Below are positions 1 to 7,465 of a stretch of 10,655 nucleotides of DNA, one piece after another. The position numbers were made by a program, and so were the translations under genes. Within the stretch, counting starts at the first letter, position 1, and each line of letters starts with the position of its first letter. Below the pieces are notes generated by a model that saw only the letters and a list, made by a program, of their open reading frames with translations, was not told the DNA's origin and ran no database searches. Source of the stretch: Phycisphaerales bacterium (lineage in GTDB: Bacteria; Planctomycetota; Phycisphaerae; Sedimentisphaerales; Anaerohalosphaeraceae); NCBI GenBank assembly GCA_003152975.1, contig PMBP01000217.1, positions 2,383 to 13,037 of the forward strand. Direction: 5' to 3'.

Positions 1-48
1 TTCGGCAGTGTTGTTATGGCGACGAGCGAATCAAGGCAGAGGACGACG

Positions 49-513
49 ATGGCGGAACGAACACTGATCATCATCAAGCCGGACGGGATCCAACGGCGGC
101 TGGCGGGCGAGGTGATTTCGCGGTTCGAGCGCAAGGGCCTCAAGCTGGTGGGGGCCAAGCTGATGCAGATCAGCCGGGAGCAGGCCGAACGGCATTATGC
201 GGTGCACAAGGGCAAGCCGTTTTTCCCGCGGACGGTGGAGTACTTGTCGTCGGGGCCGGTGCTGGCGATGGTGTGGGAGGGCGACGGAGTGATCGCGATG
301 AGCCGGGAGATGATGGGCTCGACCTTCGGGGCGCAGGCCAAACCGGGCACGATCCGCGGGGACTTCAGTTGTTCGCCGGAGGGGATCAACCTGATTCACG
401 GCTCGGATTCGCCACCGTCGGCCGAGTACGAGATTGGGCTGTACTTTTCGCCCGAGGAGATGGTAAGCTACTCGTTCGCCGACGAGCGATGGGTCACGGG
501 CAAAAAAAGCTGA
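49..513 (+). CDS. ndk: Nucleoside diphosphate kinase
   Basis: The product transfers the gamma-phosphate of ATP to nucleoside diphosphates through a phosphohistidine intermediate, balancing cytoplasmic NTP and dNTP pools. The 154-residue protein has the usual family length. Visible family motifs are the N-terminal IIKPDG (Lys10), [11 protein letters not shown] near residues 49-59, PGTIRGDF (residues 99-106) and the active-site NLIHGSDS with catalytic His117. The start at 49 is preferred because AGAGG lies 6 bases upstream and it places the strand-forming [11 protein letters not shown] at the N terminus as in other family members. An in-frame ATG at 16 would add 11 unconserved residues and has no ribosome binding site in the bases visible. 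It is followed after 37 bases by the four-gene membrane/propeller operon on the same strand; co-transcription is possible but unproven. Identification is very secure. Confidence 0.96.
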   Translation: MAERTLIIIKPDGIQRRLAGEVISRFERKGLKLVGAKLMQISREQAERHYAVHKGKPFFPRTVEYLSSGPVLAMVWEGDGVIAMSREMMGSTFGAQAKPGTIRGDFSCSPEGINLIHGSDSPPSAEYEIGLYFSPEEMVSYSFADERWVTGKKS

Positions 514-550
514 CACTCCCGATTTGGAATAGCGTGAGGACAGGTCGGGC

Positions 551-2473
551 GTGGTTCGGCTGGGCCGGATGGACATCAGGATGGAGATGGAAGGCAACCG
601 ATTTTTGCGGCGGCTGGACCGCTGGATGGCGTGGGGGCTGCTGGCCGCCTTGTTTGTGTATGCCTGGTTCCGGATCGGGCCGGACCTGATTTATTTCACC
701 TTCGGGACCTATTCTCGCTATCCACAGCATGAGCCGGGCTGGGCCTTTTTCGCCAAGACGGTATCGTTGTCGGGCGGGCTGGTCCTGTATGTCGGGGGGA
801 TATTGTCGCAGTTGTTTGTGGTGCCGTGGCTGGGGGCGGGGGCGATGGCGTTTACGACGGGTCTTGTGTATGCGGCCGTGCGGGGATTGCCGCTGCATTG
901 GGGGGGGCTTCGCCGTTGGGCCGGCTGGGCACCGGTCATCCTGTTGATGATGATCTGGCAGCAGTATGACCATCCGATGAACCTGGCCGTGGGATTGGCG
1001 ATGAACCTAGGGATGGCGGCGCTGTTGCTTCAGTTTCGTTGGCCCGTCCGGCCGATCCGAATGGCGGCCTTCGTTGCGGCGATGGGCCTGTTGACCTGGT
1101 GGACGGCGGCCATCAGCGCCATATTCGCCCTTGTGATGGTACTCGATGCCGTCCTGGCCCGCAGGCGAATTCTCGAAGGGATTTTCCTGGTTTTGTCGGC
1201 GGCGGGATTGATGTGGGGTCTTGGGGTATGGGTGTTTTGCCAGGAGCCGATGGATGTGTGGCTGCGGCTGACGCCGTTTCATCCGGCCGCACAGGGAGAG
1301 CTGACCGAATTTTCGAGACGCCTGGCGACAGCCGCGTTCTTTTTTGCGCCGATGGCCTTCGGGTTGTCGGAACTTGCCTATTGGATCTGGAATAGAATAA
1401 AGCCGAAAGCCGCCCTGAAAAGCCGGGGCCAAGCGATTCGGTCGTCGGGGTGGCGGCGAATTGCGGTATCGGTGGCCTGGAGAATCGGCTTTGTGGCGGC
1501 GGCCGGATGGGGTTTGCGGTATTCCCATCAAGTCAACGATATTTCAGATATGAATCCACTCGTTCTTCGTGCGGGCCAGGCGGTGCGAATGGAGGATTGG
1601 CAGCGGGCGGTGGATGCGGCGATGGAATTGAAACGGAGGGGAATTTTTTTTCAGTCCGTCAATCATGACGCCGATCGGGCCCTGGCGCAGATGGGCCAGT
1701 TGGGCGACCGTATGTTTGAATTCCCGCAGGATCTCTCGGCGCTGTTGTATTACAACATTCAGGACGAAGGGAGCGTCGTCTGGTTCGATAAGTACGGGGG
1801 CCTGATGTTCGACCTGGGCTATATGAACTCCGCCGAGCACATGACTACCGAGATTCTGGAGCTGGAAGGTCCGATGCCGCATGTGCTGGATCGGCTGGCG
1901 TGGATCGCCCGGATCAAACGGCAGGACGCCGCGGCACGGGTGTTCGAGACGGTCTTGTCGCGGCAGATCGCCCATCGATTGGCGCAGGCCTTGCGGCCGG
2001 GGGCGGACGGGACCCTGGACATCCCCGACCAGCGGCTTGATCAACTGACGCAGTGCATGCCGACCCAGGACCGTGAGATCCGCGATACGGCGCCGGACGA
2101 GCTGATGCTCACCCTGTTGGCCAACCAGCCGAAGAACCGGATGGCCTTCGACTACCTGATGGCCTATTACCTGCTGACCTTCCAGCAGGACAAAGTGGTA
2201 AGCCAGTTTTACCGTCTTAAGGAGCTGGGATTCCAGCGGATTCCCCGGCATTATGCCGAGGCGGCCTTGATCGCCCGGGATAAGACCCGCGGACAGATTG
2301 ATATGCAGGGCTGGCAGATCGATCCGGAGATCGAAAAGCAATATCGGGCCATCACCGGGCGGGCCAAAGAATCCCGCATGGATCGCAGGAAGATGGCCGA
2401 AGCATTGGCTCCCGAATTCGGCAACAGTTATTTCTTTTACAGCATGTTCCACGCGTCTGGGGTGGGGCGATGA
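551..2473 (+). CDS. Polytopic membrane protein with C-terminal helical (TPR-like) region, DUF6057-like (cassette 1, A1)
   Basis: The 640-residue protein has an N-terminal membrane half and a soluble tail. Hydrophobic segments lie near residues 25-43, 72-110, 125-136, 143-161, 170-200, 209-230, 259-280 and 303-321. From about residue 335 the chain is helical, with repeat-like stretches that resemble TPR-type scaffolds. I recall this architecture beside PD40 propeller genes as DUF6057, but that is memory and not a search. The start is uncertain: GTG 551 has GAGGA and AGGT upstream, while ATG 569 or ATG 587 are alternatives, and 587 would give an N terminus like that of its paralogue at 4025. 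Tail motifs shared with the paralogue include NH-x2-DRALA (from residue 371), NRMA-x-DY, PRHYAEA and the terminal SYFFY-x-x-F-x-x-SGV. Its stop codon overlaps the next start (ATGA), suggesting translational coupling. Function is unknown; a membrane anchor or scaffold for the propeller protein is an inference. Confidence 0.85.
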   Translation: MVRLGRMDIRMEMEGNRFLRRLDRWMAWGLLAALFVYAWFRIGPDLIYFTFGTYSRYPQHEPGWAFFAKTVSLSGGLVLYVGGILSQLFVVPWLGAGAMAFTTGLVYAAVRGLPLHWGGLRRWAGWAPVILLMMIWQQYDHPMNLAVGLAMNLGMAALLLQFRWPVRPIRMAAFVAAMGLLTWWTAAISAIFALVMVLDAVLARRRILEGIFLVLSAAGLMWGLGVWVFCQEPMDVWLRLTPFHPAAQGELTEFSRRLATAAFFFAPMAFGLSELAYWIWNRIKPKAALKSRGQAIRSSGWRRIAVSVAWRIGFVAAAGWGLRYSHQVNDISDMNPLVLRAGQAVRMEDWQRAVDAAMELKRRGIFFQSVNHDADRALAQMGQLGDRMFEFPQDLSALLYYNIQDEGSVVWFDKYGGLMFDLGYMNSAEHMTTEILELEGPMPHVLDRLAWIARIKRQDAAARVFETVLSRQIAHRLAQALRPGADGTLDIPDQRLDQLTQCMPTQDREIRDTAPDELMLTLLANQPKNRMAFDYLMAYYLLTFQQDKVVSQFYRLKELGFQRIPRHYAEAALIARDKTRGQIDMQGWQIDPEIEKQYRAITGRAKESRMDRRKMAEALAPEFGNSYFFYSMFHASGVGR

Positions 2474-4020
2474 AGCGATGGATCCTTCTTGCCGTCGTGA
2501 TCCTGTTGATGGCCGCGGGCTGGGCTTTTTGGCGAACGGTCTTCGACTCCACCTCTCCGCCGGCCGAGTTCGCGCTGGCGGAACAGGCGGTTCGGATCCA
2601 GCCGGATTATGTGGAGGTCACGATTCCGCCGAATATCGCGCCGCTGAATTTCCGGATCCTCGAAGAGGGAACGCGATATTTGGCCGTGCTGACCGGCGGA
2701 CACAATATGGAAATCCGAGTGGCCAGTTTTGACGGCCAGATCCGGATGCCGTCGAAGGCCTGGAAACGGATGCTGGCGGCGACGGCGGGGGGCGATTTGT
2801 GCGTGCAGATTTTTGTGCGGACGAAAATCGGGTGGCAGCAGTATCGGACTTTTATGATCCCCGTGGCAACCGAGTCGATCGATCGGTATGTGACCTATCG
2901 ATTGTTGCGGCCGCAATTCAACAAGTTCAACGATGTCGGGATCTACCAACGGGATCTGGAGTCGTTTTCGCAGCGTGAGATCATCCACGGCCGGTCGTTT
3001 CGGGACGGGTGCGTCAATTGCCATCAGCTTGACCCTCACCGGCCGGGAACGATGCTGCTGGGCATTCGGTCGGCGGCGTTCGGCAGCGGGACTTTGCTGA
3101 TCCAGGACGGCAAGGCCGAGAAGATCGGCGTGACTTTCGGGCACACCTCGTGGCATCCATCGGGGACGCTGGCGGCGTTTTCGGCGTTTGATGTCCGCAT
3201 GATGTTCCACACGGCCCGAACGGAAATACGCGATGTTGTGGAGTTTGATTCACTTGTTGCCTATTTCGACCTTGACCATCGCCGGACTTTCAAGACGCCG
3301 GTGACGGCGGACAAAGGTCGGCTCGAAACGCAGCCGTCATGGTCTCCGGACGGCAAGTACCTGTACTTCGCCAGCGCGCCGAAACTGTGGACGGACATGG
3401 GGCGCTTCCCGCCGGATCAGTATGCCGACCTGAAATATGACATCCAGCGCGTCGCGTATGACATGGACACGAATACCTGGGGTTCCATCGAGACGGTGGT
3501 CGCGGCCAAGGACACGGGCCTCAGTTGCCTGGCTCCGCGGGTGTCGCCGGATGGGCGATTCTTGTTGTTTACGATGTGCGACTACGGTTGTTTCGCGATT
3601 TACCAGCCGTCCAGCGATTTGTATATGCTGAACCTGCAGACGGGCCAGCGGCACAAGCTGGCGTGCAACAGCGAATGGGTGGACTCGTGGCATTCGTGGT
3701 CGTCCAACAGCCGCTGGATCGTGTTCAGTTCCAAGCGGCCGACGGGCCAGTTCACCCGGCTGTACATCAGCCGGATCGACGACGAGGGCCAGGCGAGCAA
3801 ACCGTTTCTTCTGCCGCAGGAGGATCCGGAATTCTACGACTCGTTCCTGTACGCGTACAATGTACCCGAAATGGCTACCTGGTGGATCGACATTGGAAAG
3901 AAGCAGATGCTCGACGCGATCCGATCGCCGGCGACGATCAAGGTCGACGCCGTGACCACGGCGACTCCGAAAAAGCAGGACGGCGATCCGTATCGCAAAC
4001 CCTCCGTTCCGGTTCGATGA
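2470..4020 (+). CDS. TolB/PD40-type beta-propeller protein with CxxCH heme-like motif (cassette 1, B1)
   Basis: The 516-residue protein begins with a charged start and one hydrophobic segment (residues 4-20) without a clear signal-peptidase site, so it is probably anchored in the membrane and faces the periplasm. Residues 43-175 form a domain opening with PDYVEVTIPPNIAPLNF. Then comes Cys181-V-N-Cys184-His185, a CxxCH motif of the kind that attaches heme c. The rest shows PD40/WD40-like propeller blades: WHPSG, SWSPDGKYLYFAS, RVSPDGRFLLFTM and WHSWSSNSRWIVFSSKR. A second cysteine pair, Cys370 and Cys374 (MCDYGCF), is conserved in the paralogue at 5887. The start is set by the ATGA overlap with the preceding gene. 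Propeller assignment is strong; heme binding is plausible from the motif but unproven, since a single CxxCH could instead bind metal or form a disulfide. Partner and substrate are unknown. Confidence 0.87.
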   Translation: MKRWILLAVVILLMAAGWAFWRTVFDSTSPPAEFALAEQAVRIQPDYVEVTIPPNIAPLNFRILEEGTRYLAVLTGGHNMEIRVASFDGQIRMPSKAWKRMLAATAGGDLCVQIFVRTKIGWQQYRTFMIPVATESIDRYVTYRLLRPQFNKFNDVGIYQRDLESFSQREIIHGRSFRDGCVNCHQLDPHRPGTMLLGIRSAAFGSGTLLIQDGKAEKIGVTFGHTSWHPSGTLAAFSAFDVRMMFHTARTEIRDVVEFDSLVAYFDLDHRRTFKTPVTADKGRLETQPSWSPDGKYLYFASAPKLWTDMGRFPPDQYADLKYDIQRVAYDMDTNTWGSIETVVAAKDTGLSCLAPRVSPDGRFLLFTMCDYGCFAIYQPSSDLYMLNLQTGQRHKLACNSEWVDSWHSWSSNSRWIVFSSKRPTGQFTRLYISRIDDEGQASKPFLLPQEDPEFYDSFLYAYNVPEMATWWIDIGKKQMLDAIRSPATIKVDAVTTATPKKQDGDPYRKPSVPVR

Positions 4021-4024
4021 CCCG

Positions 4025-5890
4025 ATGCCTTCACGATCCGACAAACTGAATAATGGAAACCGATGGCCTTGGGTCCTTGCGGCCGGGTTCTGGGGCGCGT
4101 ATGCGGCCTGCCTGATCCTGTGGGTCCAGCCCGAGTTGCTGTACACGGCCTTCGGACGATTGCTGCCGTATCCGGATTTTGAGCTGACCGTGAATTTTGC
4201 GTTCCAGTCGCTGAATCATCCGGGGGGCGTGGCGGAAACTCTGTGCGGTCTTTTGTCGCAGGGATTGGCCGTGCCGTGGATGGCGGCGGCGGTCATCACG
4301 GCCGTTGCATTTATCGTTTCGGCGGGAATGGGGCAACTTCTTGGCGCAGCAAGTCAGTCGGCCCGAGCCATCGGGGAGTATGTGCCGGCGCTGATGATCC
4401 TGATGGCCTATGCGCGATTCAGCCATCCGATGACGAGCTGCCTTTCGTTGGCGATAAGCTTGTGGGCGGTAGCGCTGGTTCGGCGGCTGCGGTTTCGACG
4501 GGCCGGTCTCGATTGGGCGCTGTTTGCGTTGGGCTCGGCGGCCGTGTATTGGATTGCGGGGGGCGGGGTGTGGATATTCGGCGTGTTGTGCGCGATGGAC
4601 AGCGTGCGGCACAAGGCGATTGTCACCGGCCTGATGCGGCTTGGATTGACGGCCGGGATTGCGATGGGATTGGGGATGGGCCTTGGAGATTGGCCGGCGG
4701 CCAAGGCGTTGCTGTACCCGATGCCATTCGGGCCGGGGTGGGGATTGAATTTTCGGAATGTGCCGCTCATCGCGATCCAGATCGTGTGGCTGTGGCCGAT
4801 CGTTATGGGCCTGATGGACCTCCTGGCGGACATCGCCATATCAAGGAATAATAAATCTAAATTAACCCATTCCGCTCCCGTCCTCCAATCCTGGAAACGA
4901 GCCCTTGTGCCGGGGTTGCTGCTGGGGGCGGCCGTTCCATTGTCGGTACTGGCGTCGTACGATCCGGTGTCGGCACGACAGTTGCGGATCATTTATTTGG
5001 GCCATCAGCAGCGATGGACGAAGTTACTGGACTGCGCCGGGGATCTGCCGCCGAACGCGTACAACCTTTATCTCAACCACGAGATCGACCGGGCGCTGGC
5101 GCATACCGATCAGATGGGGGAGCGATTGTTCGCCTATCCGCAGTCGCCGCAGGGCCTGCTGCTGTCGGCCCCGGCCGCGGCGGGGGATCCGGAGCCGACC
5201 TACAATATCGACCTGCTGATTGAGCTGGGATGCGTGAACCTGGCCGAACACGCGGCGATGGAACTGCTGGAGGTCAAAGGCAATCTGCCGTTTGTGCTGG
5301 AGTGGCTGGCGACAATTTACACGGTCAAAGGATCGCCGGAAACGGCGGCGGTGTTTTTGAACCGGCTTGCGGCGATTCCCGCCTATCGACGACAGGCCCG
5401 GCGGCTCCTGGCGCAGTTTGTCAATGATCCCGAGATGAACCATGACGGCGAGATTCTCCGGCTGCGGGCCAACAATCCGCAAAAGGACCTGGTGGCCTTC
5501 GACCTGGGGCCGGAGCAATTGTTTGACTATCTGCTGGACCGCAACCCATCCAATCGAATGGCGTGGGACTATCGCATGGCGGTTTACCTGTTGACCCAGC
5601 AGGTGGACAAAGTGGCGGCGCACCTGAAAGAGCTGGAGGCGTTCGGGGCGACTTCGCTGCCGAGGCATTACGCCGAGGCCCTGGCGATCTATCGCGCCCG
5701 CGGGGGACAAACGGTTCCTCTGGGCAAGCTGGAATTGCCGCGGGAGATCGAGGAACGGGCGAAGCGTTTTCTGACGGCGTATACTCCGCTCAAGGGCGAC
5801 CCGAAGCTGGCGATGAAGACTTTGGCGAAAGATTATGGCGACAGTTATTTTTACTATTACACCTTCGGCGTGTCGGGGGTGAAGGAATGA
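4025..5890 (+). CDS. Polytopic membrane protein with C-terminal helical region, DUF6057-like (cassette 2, A2)
   Basis: This 621-residue protein is a diverged paralogue of the gene at 551. It has the same plan: about 9-10 hydrophobic segments within residues 15-310 (for example 15-34, 80-102, 118-130, 136-152, 163-190, 203-220, 246-270 and 293-311), then a soluble helical tail. Shared motifs include LSQ-x4-VPW (residues 77-85), a HPM motif (134-136), NHEIDRALA (351-359), LG-x2-N-x-AEH (401-409), NPSNRMAWDY, YLLTQQ-x-DKV, PRHYAEA and a C terminus of GDSYFYYYTFGVSGV. It begins 4 bases after the preceding stop with only a weak ribosome binding site, so translation probably depends on coupling. 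A lysine-rich, AT-rich linker near residues 272-284 separates two membrane segments and is poorly conserved against A1. Its stop overlaps the next start (ATGA). Function is unknown; the tail may bind the partner propeller. Confidence 0.86.
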   Translation: MPSRSDKLNNGNRWPWVLAAGFWGAYAACLILWVQPELLYTAFGRLLPYPDFELTVNFAFQSLNHPGGVAETLCGLLSQGLAVPWMAAAVITAVAFIVSAGMGQLLGAASQSARAIGEYVPALMILMAYARFSHPMTSCLSLAISLWAVALVRRLRFRRAGLDWALFALGSAAVYWIAGGGVWIFGVLCAMDSVRHKAIVTGLMRLGLTAGIAMGLGMGLGDWPAAKALLYPMPFGPGWGLNFRNVPLIAIQIVWLWPIVMGLMDLLADIAISRNNKSKLTHSAPVLQSWKRALVPGLLLGAAVPLSVLASYDPVSARQLRIIYLGHQQRWTKLLDCAGDLPPNAYNLYLNHEIDRALAHTDQMGERLFAYPQSPQGLLLSAPAAAGDPEPTYNIDLLIELGCVNLAEHAAMELLEVKGNLPFVLEWLATIYTVKGSPETAAVFLNRLAAIPAYRRQARRLLAQFVNDPEMNHDGEILRLRANNPQKDLVAFDLGPEQLFDYLLDRNPSNRMAWDYRMAVYLLTQQVDKVAAHLKELEAFGATSLPRHYAEALAIYRARGGQTVPLGKLELPREIEERAKRFLTAYTPLKGDPKLAMKTLAKDYGDSYFYYYTFGVSGVKE

Positions 5891-7410
5891 AACCAACGAT
5901 TGGAATGACGGTGTGGATCGTGTTGGGTTTGGCAGTCTCCGCTGTCCGGGCCGCGGAGCAACGGCCGGGGCCGGAATTGCCGCGGATCCGGCCGGATTAT
6001 GCGCAGGCAACAATCCCGCCGAATATTGCGCCGATGAATTTTCAGATCCTGGAGCCGGGTACGAAATTCCGGGTCGCGTTCCGGGGTCCCAAGGGAAATC
6101 CGTTTGAAGTGTCCAGCACCGATGGGGATATCCGGATTTCGCCGAAGAAATGGAAGGCGATGCTGGAGGCCAACGCCGGGGGCGAGCTTTGGATCGATAT
6201 CTCGGCCGAGAGGCCGTCGGGCCGCAAGGACTTCGCGAGGATCGTCAACCCCATCGCGGCCGAACCGATCGACCCCTGGCTGGGGTACCGCTTTATCAAG
6301 CCGCTACACAACTTCTGGAAGGATGTGGCGGTTTATCAGCGGGACCTGACGAATTTTACCGTGTCGCCGATTCTTCGCGGCGAACGGTTCGAAAACGGCT
6401 GCGTGAATTGTCACAGTTTTGCCAACAACAATCCGGCGACGATGACGATCGGGATTCGCAGCCAGACCTATGACAGTTCCACGCTGCTGGTCCAGGACGG
6501 ATCGGTCAACAAGATCGCGTCCAAGTGGGGCTACACGGCGATTCATCCGTCGGGCAAGATGGCGGCTTATTCGATCAACAAGGTGAACGCATTCTTTCAT
6601 AACGCGGGGCTGGAAGTGCGGGATGTGGTCGATCTGGATTCGGCGATCCTTTATTACGATTTCGACAAACGGGTCGTAAAATCCACGCCGGACCTGAAGG
6701 ATATCCAGCGGCTGGAGACCTATCCGGCCTGGACGCCGGACGGGAAGTGGCTGTATTTTTGCAGCGCGGCGATCCCCTGGACGGATCGGGTGACGGTGCC
6801 GCCGAAGAATTTCGACCAGGTCCGCTACGACCTGCGGCGGATTTCGTACGACATCGAGAAGGACCAGTGGGGCAAGGCCGAGACGGCACTGTCGTCGGAG
6901 GCGACGGGCAAAAGTATTCTATTGCCGCGGGTTTCGCCGGACGGGCGATTACTGGTATTTTGTATGTGCAAATACGGGTGTTTTCTGATCTATCAGCCCA
7001 GCAGCGATCTGTTCGTAATGGACCTGCAGACGGGCCAGTATCGGCCGATGGAATGCAACAGCGCGTTTTCGGAATCGTGGCACAGCTTTTCTAGCAACGG
7101 ACGCTGGCTGGCGTTCAGCAGCAAGCGACAAGGGGGGCTGTTTACGCGGACTTATTTTGCGTACATGGAACCGGATGGGAAGGCCCGCAAGCCGTTCGTC
7201 CTGCCGCAGGAAGACCCGGATTATTACGAGAAGACCCTCCAGTGTTTCAGCGTGCCGGAGCTGTTGACCGGGCCGGTGACGATTCCCGAAAAGGAACTGG
7301 CTGCCGCGGTCGTCGGAACCGACGCCATCAAGACCCCGTTGCCGATCACGACGGCCACGCCGAAGGCGGGATCACCCCCGCCGGGGAAAAAACCGGTGGA
7401 GCGAGAATAA
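5887..7410 (+). CDS. TolB/PD40-type beta-propeller protein with CxxCH heme-like motif, exported (cassette 2, B2)
   Basis: The 507-residue protein is a paralogue of the gene at 2470. It starts at the ATGA overlap; the same frame is open further upstream inside A2, but that part is only A2 read out of frame. It has a likely cleavable signal peptide: MK, a hydrophobic core near residues 8-18 and SAVRA-AEQ near residues 18-25. The mature part opens with IRPDYAQATIPPNIAPMNF, matching B1 closely. Cys172-V-N-Cys175-His176 is the CxxCH motif, followed by the family-shared NNNPATMTIGIRS region. Propeller blades show IHPSG, AWTPDGKWLYFCS, RVSPDGRLLVFCM and WHSFSSNGRWLAFSSKR. Cysteines 359, 361 and 365 form the CMCKYGCF cluster. 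The end is a proline- and lysine-rich tail. It probably works outside the cytoplasmic membrane with A2. Heme attachment is an inference from the motif. Confidence 0.87.
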   Translation: MKPTIGMTVWIVLGLAVSAVRAAEQRPGPELPRIRPDYAQATIPPNIAPMNFQILEPGTKFRVAFRGPKGNPFEVSSTDGDIRISPKKWKAMLEANAGGELWIDISAERPSGRKDFARIVNPIAAEPIDPWLGYRFIKPLHNFWKDVAVYQRDLTNFTVSPILRGERFENGCVNCHSFANNNPATMTIGIRSQTYDSSTLLVQDGSVNKIASKWGYTAIHPSGKMAAYSINKVNAFFHNAGLEVRDVVDLDSAILYYDFDKRVVKSTPDLKDIQRLETYPAWTPDGKWLYFCSAAIPWTDRVTVPPKNFDQVRYDLRRISYDIEKDQWGKAETALSSEATGKSILLPRVSPDGRLLVFCMCKYGCFLIYQPSSDLFVMDLQTGQYRPMECNSAFSESWHSFSSNGRWLAFSSKRQGGLFTRTYFAYMEPDGKARKPFVLPQEDPDYYEKTLQCFSVPELLTGPVTIPEKELAAAVVGTDAIKTPLPITTATPKAGSPPPGKKPVERE

Positions 7411-7434
7411 GGGCGATTCCCGATCCGAACCGAA

Positions 7435-7465
7435 AAACAGCGGTGGAAATTATCCACCTTTGTTT
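7435..7465. terminator. Bidirectional Rho-independent-type terminator between convergent genes
   Basis: An inverted repeat pairs GGTGGA (7442-7447) with TCCACC (7453-7458) around the loop AATTA. After one mismatch the stem extends with six more pairs, one of them G-T: 7435-7440 with 7460-7465. The outer arms are A-rich on the left and T-rich on the right, so each strand reads as a hairpin with a U-rich trailing side. It lies 24 bases after the propeller operon, and the stop codon of the minus-strand Hcp-like gene (7450-7452) is inside the loop. Structure is read directly; activity is inferred. Confidence 0.68.

Larger units (their letters stand above)
551..7410 (+). other. Four-gene operon built from a tandemly duplicated two-gene cassette (A1-B1-A2-B2)
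   Basis: The four genes share a strand with spacings of -4, +4 and -4 bases, which indicates one transcript. A1 pairs with A2 and B1 with B2 by many ungapped protein motifs, so 551-4020 and 4025-7410 are copies of one ancestral pair. The copies are well diverged at DNA level, with only short identical runs, such as the stretch encoding the LQTGQ motif. The duplication is therefore old or was under divergent selection. No promoter stands out in the 37 bases before 551, so transcription may come from ndk or further upstream. Confidence 0.8.

Noticed and set aside
16..48. Earlier in-frame ATG for ndk
   Set aside because: The added 11 residues are not part of the family, while AGAGG sits ahead of the ATG at 49.
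1544..2452. Long antisense open frame of 302 codons opposite A1
   Set aside because: It mirrors the codon pattern of A1, has no recognisable motif and is low-complexity in Arg, His, Gln and Pro; it is a GC-driven shadow.
5563..5886. Upstream in-frame extension of the B2 propeller gene into A2
   Set aside because: This stretch is A2 read in another frame; the signal peptide begins at 5887, as at the equivalent A1-B1 junction.
5024..6013. Long antisense open frame of 329 codons opposite A2/B2
   Set aside because: It opposes a well-supported coding region and is rich in Arg, Gln and His with no family signature.
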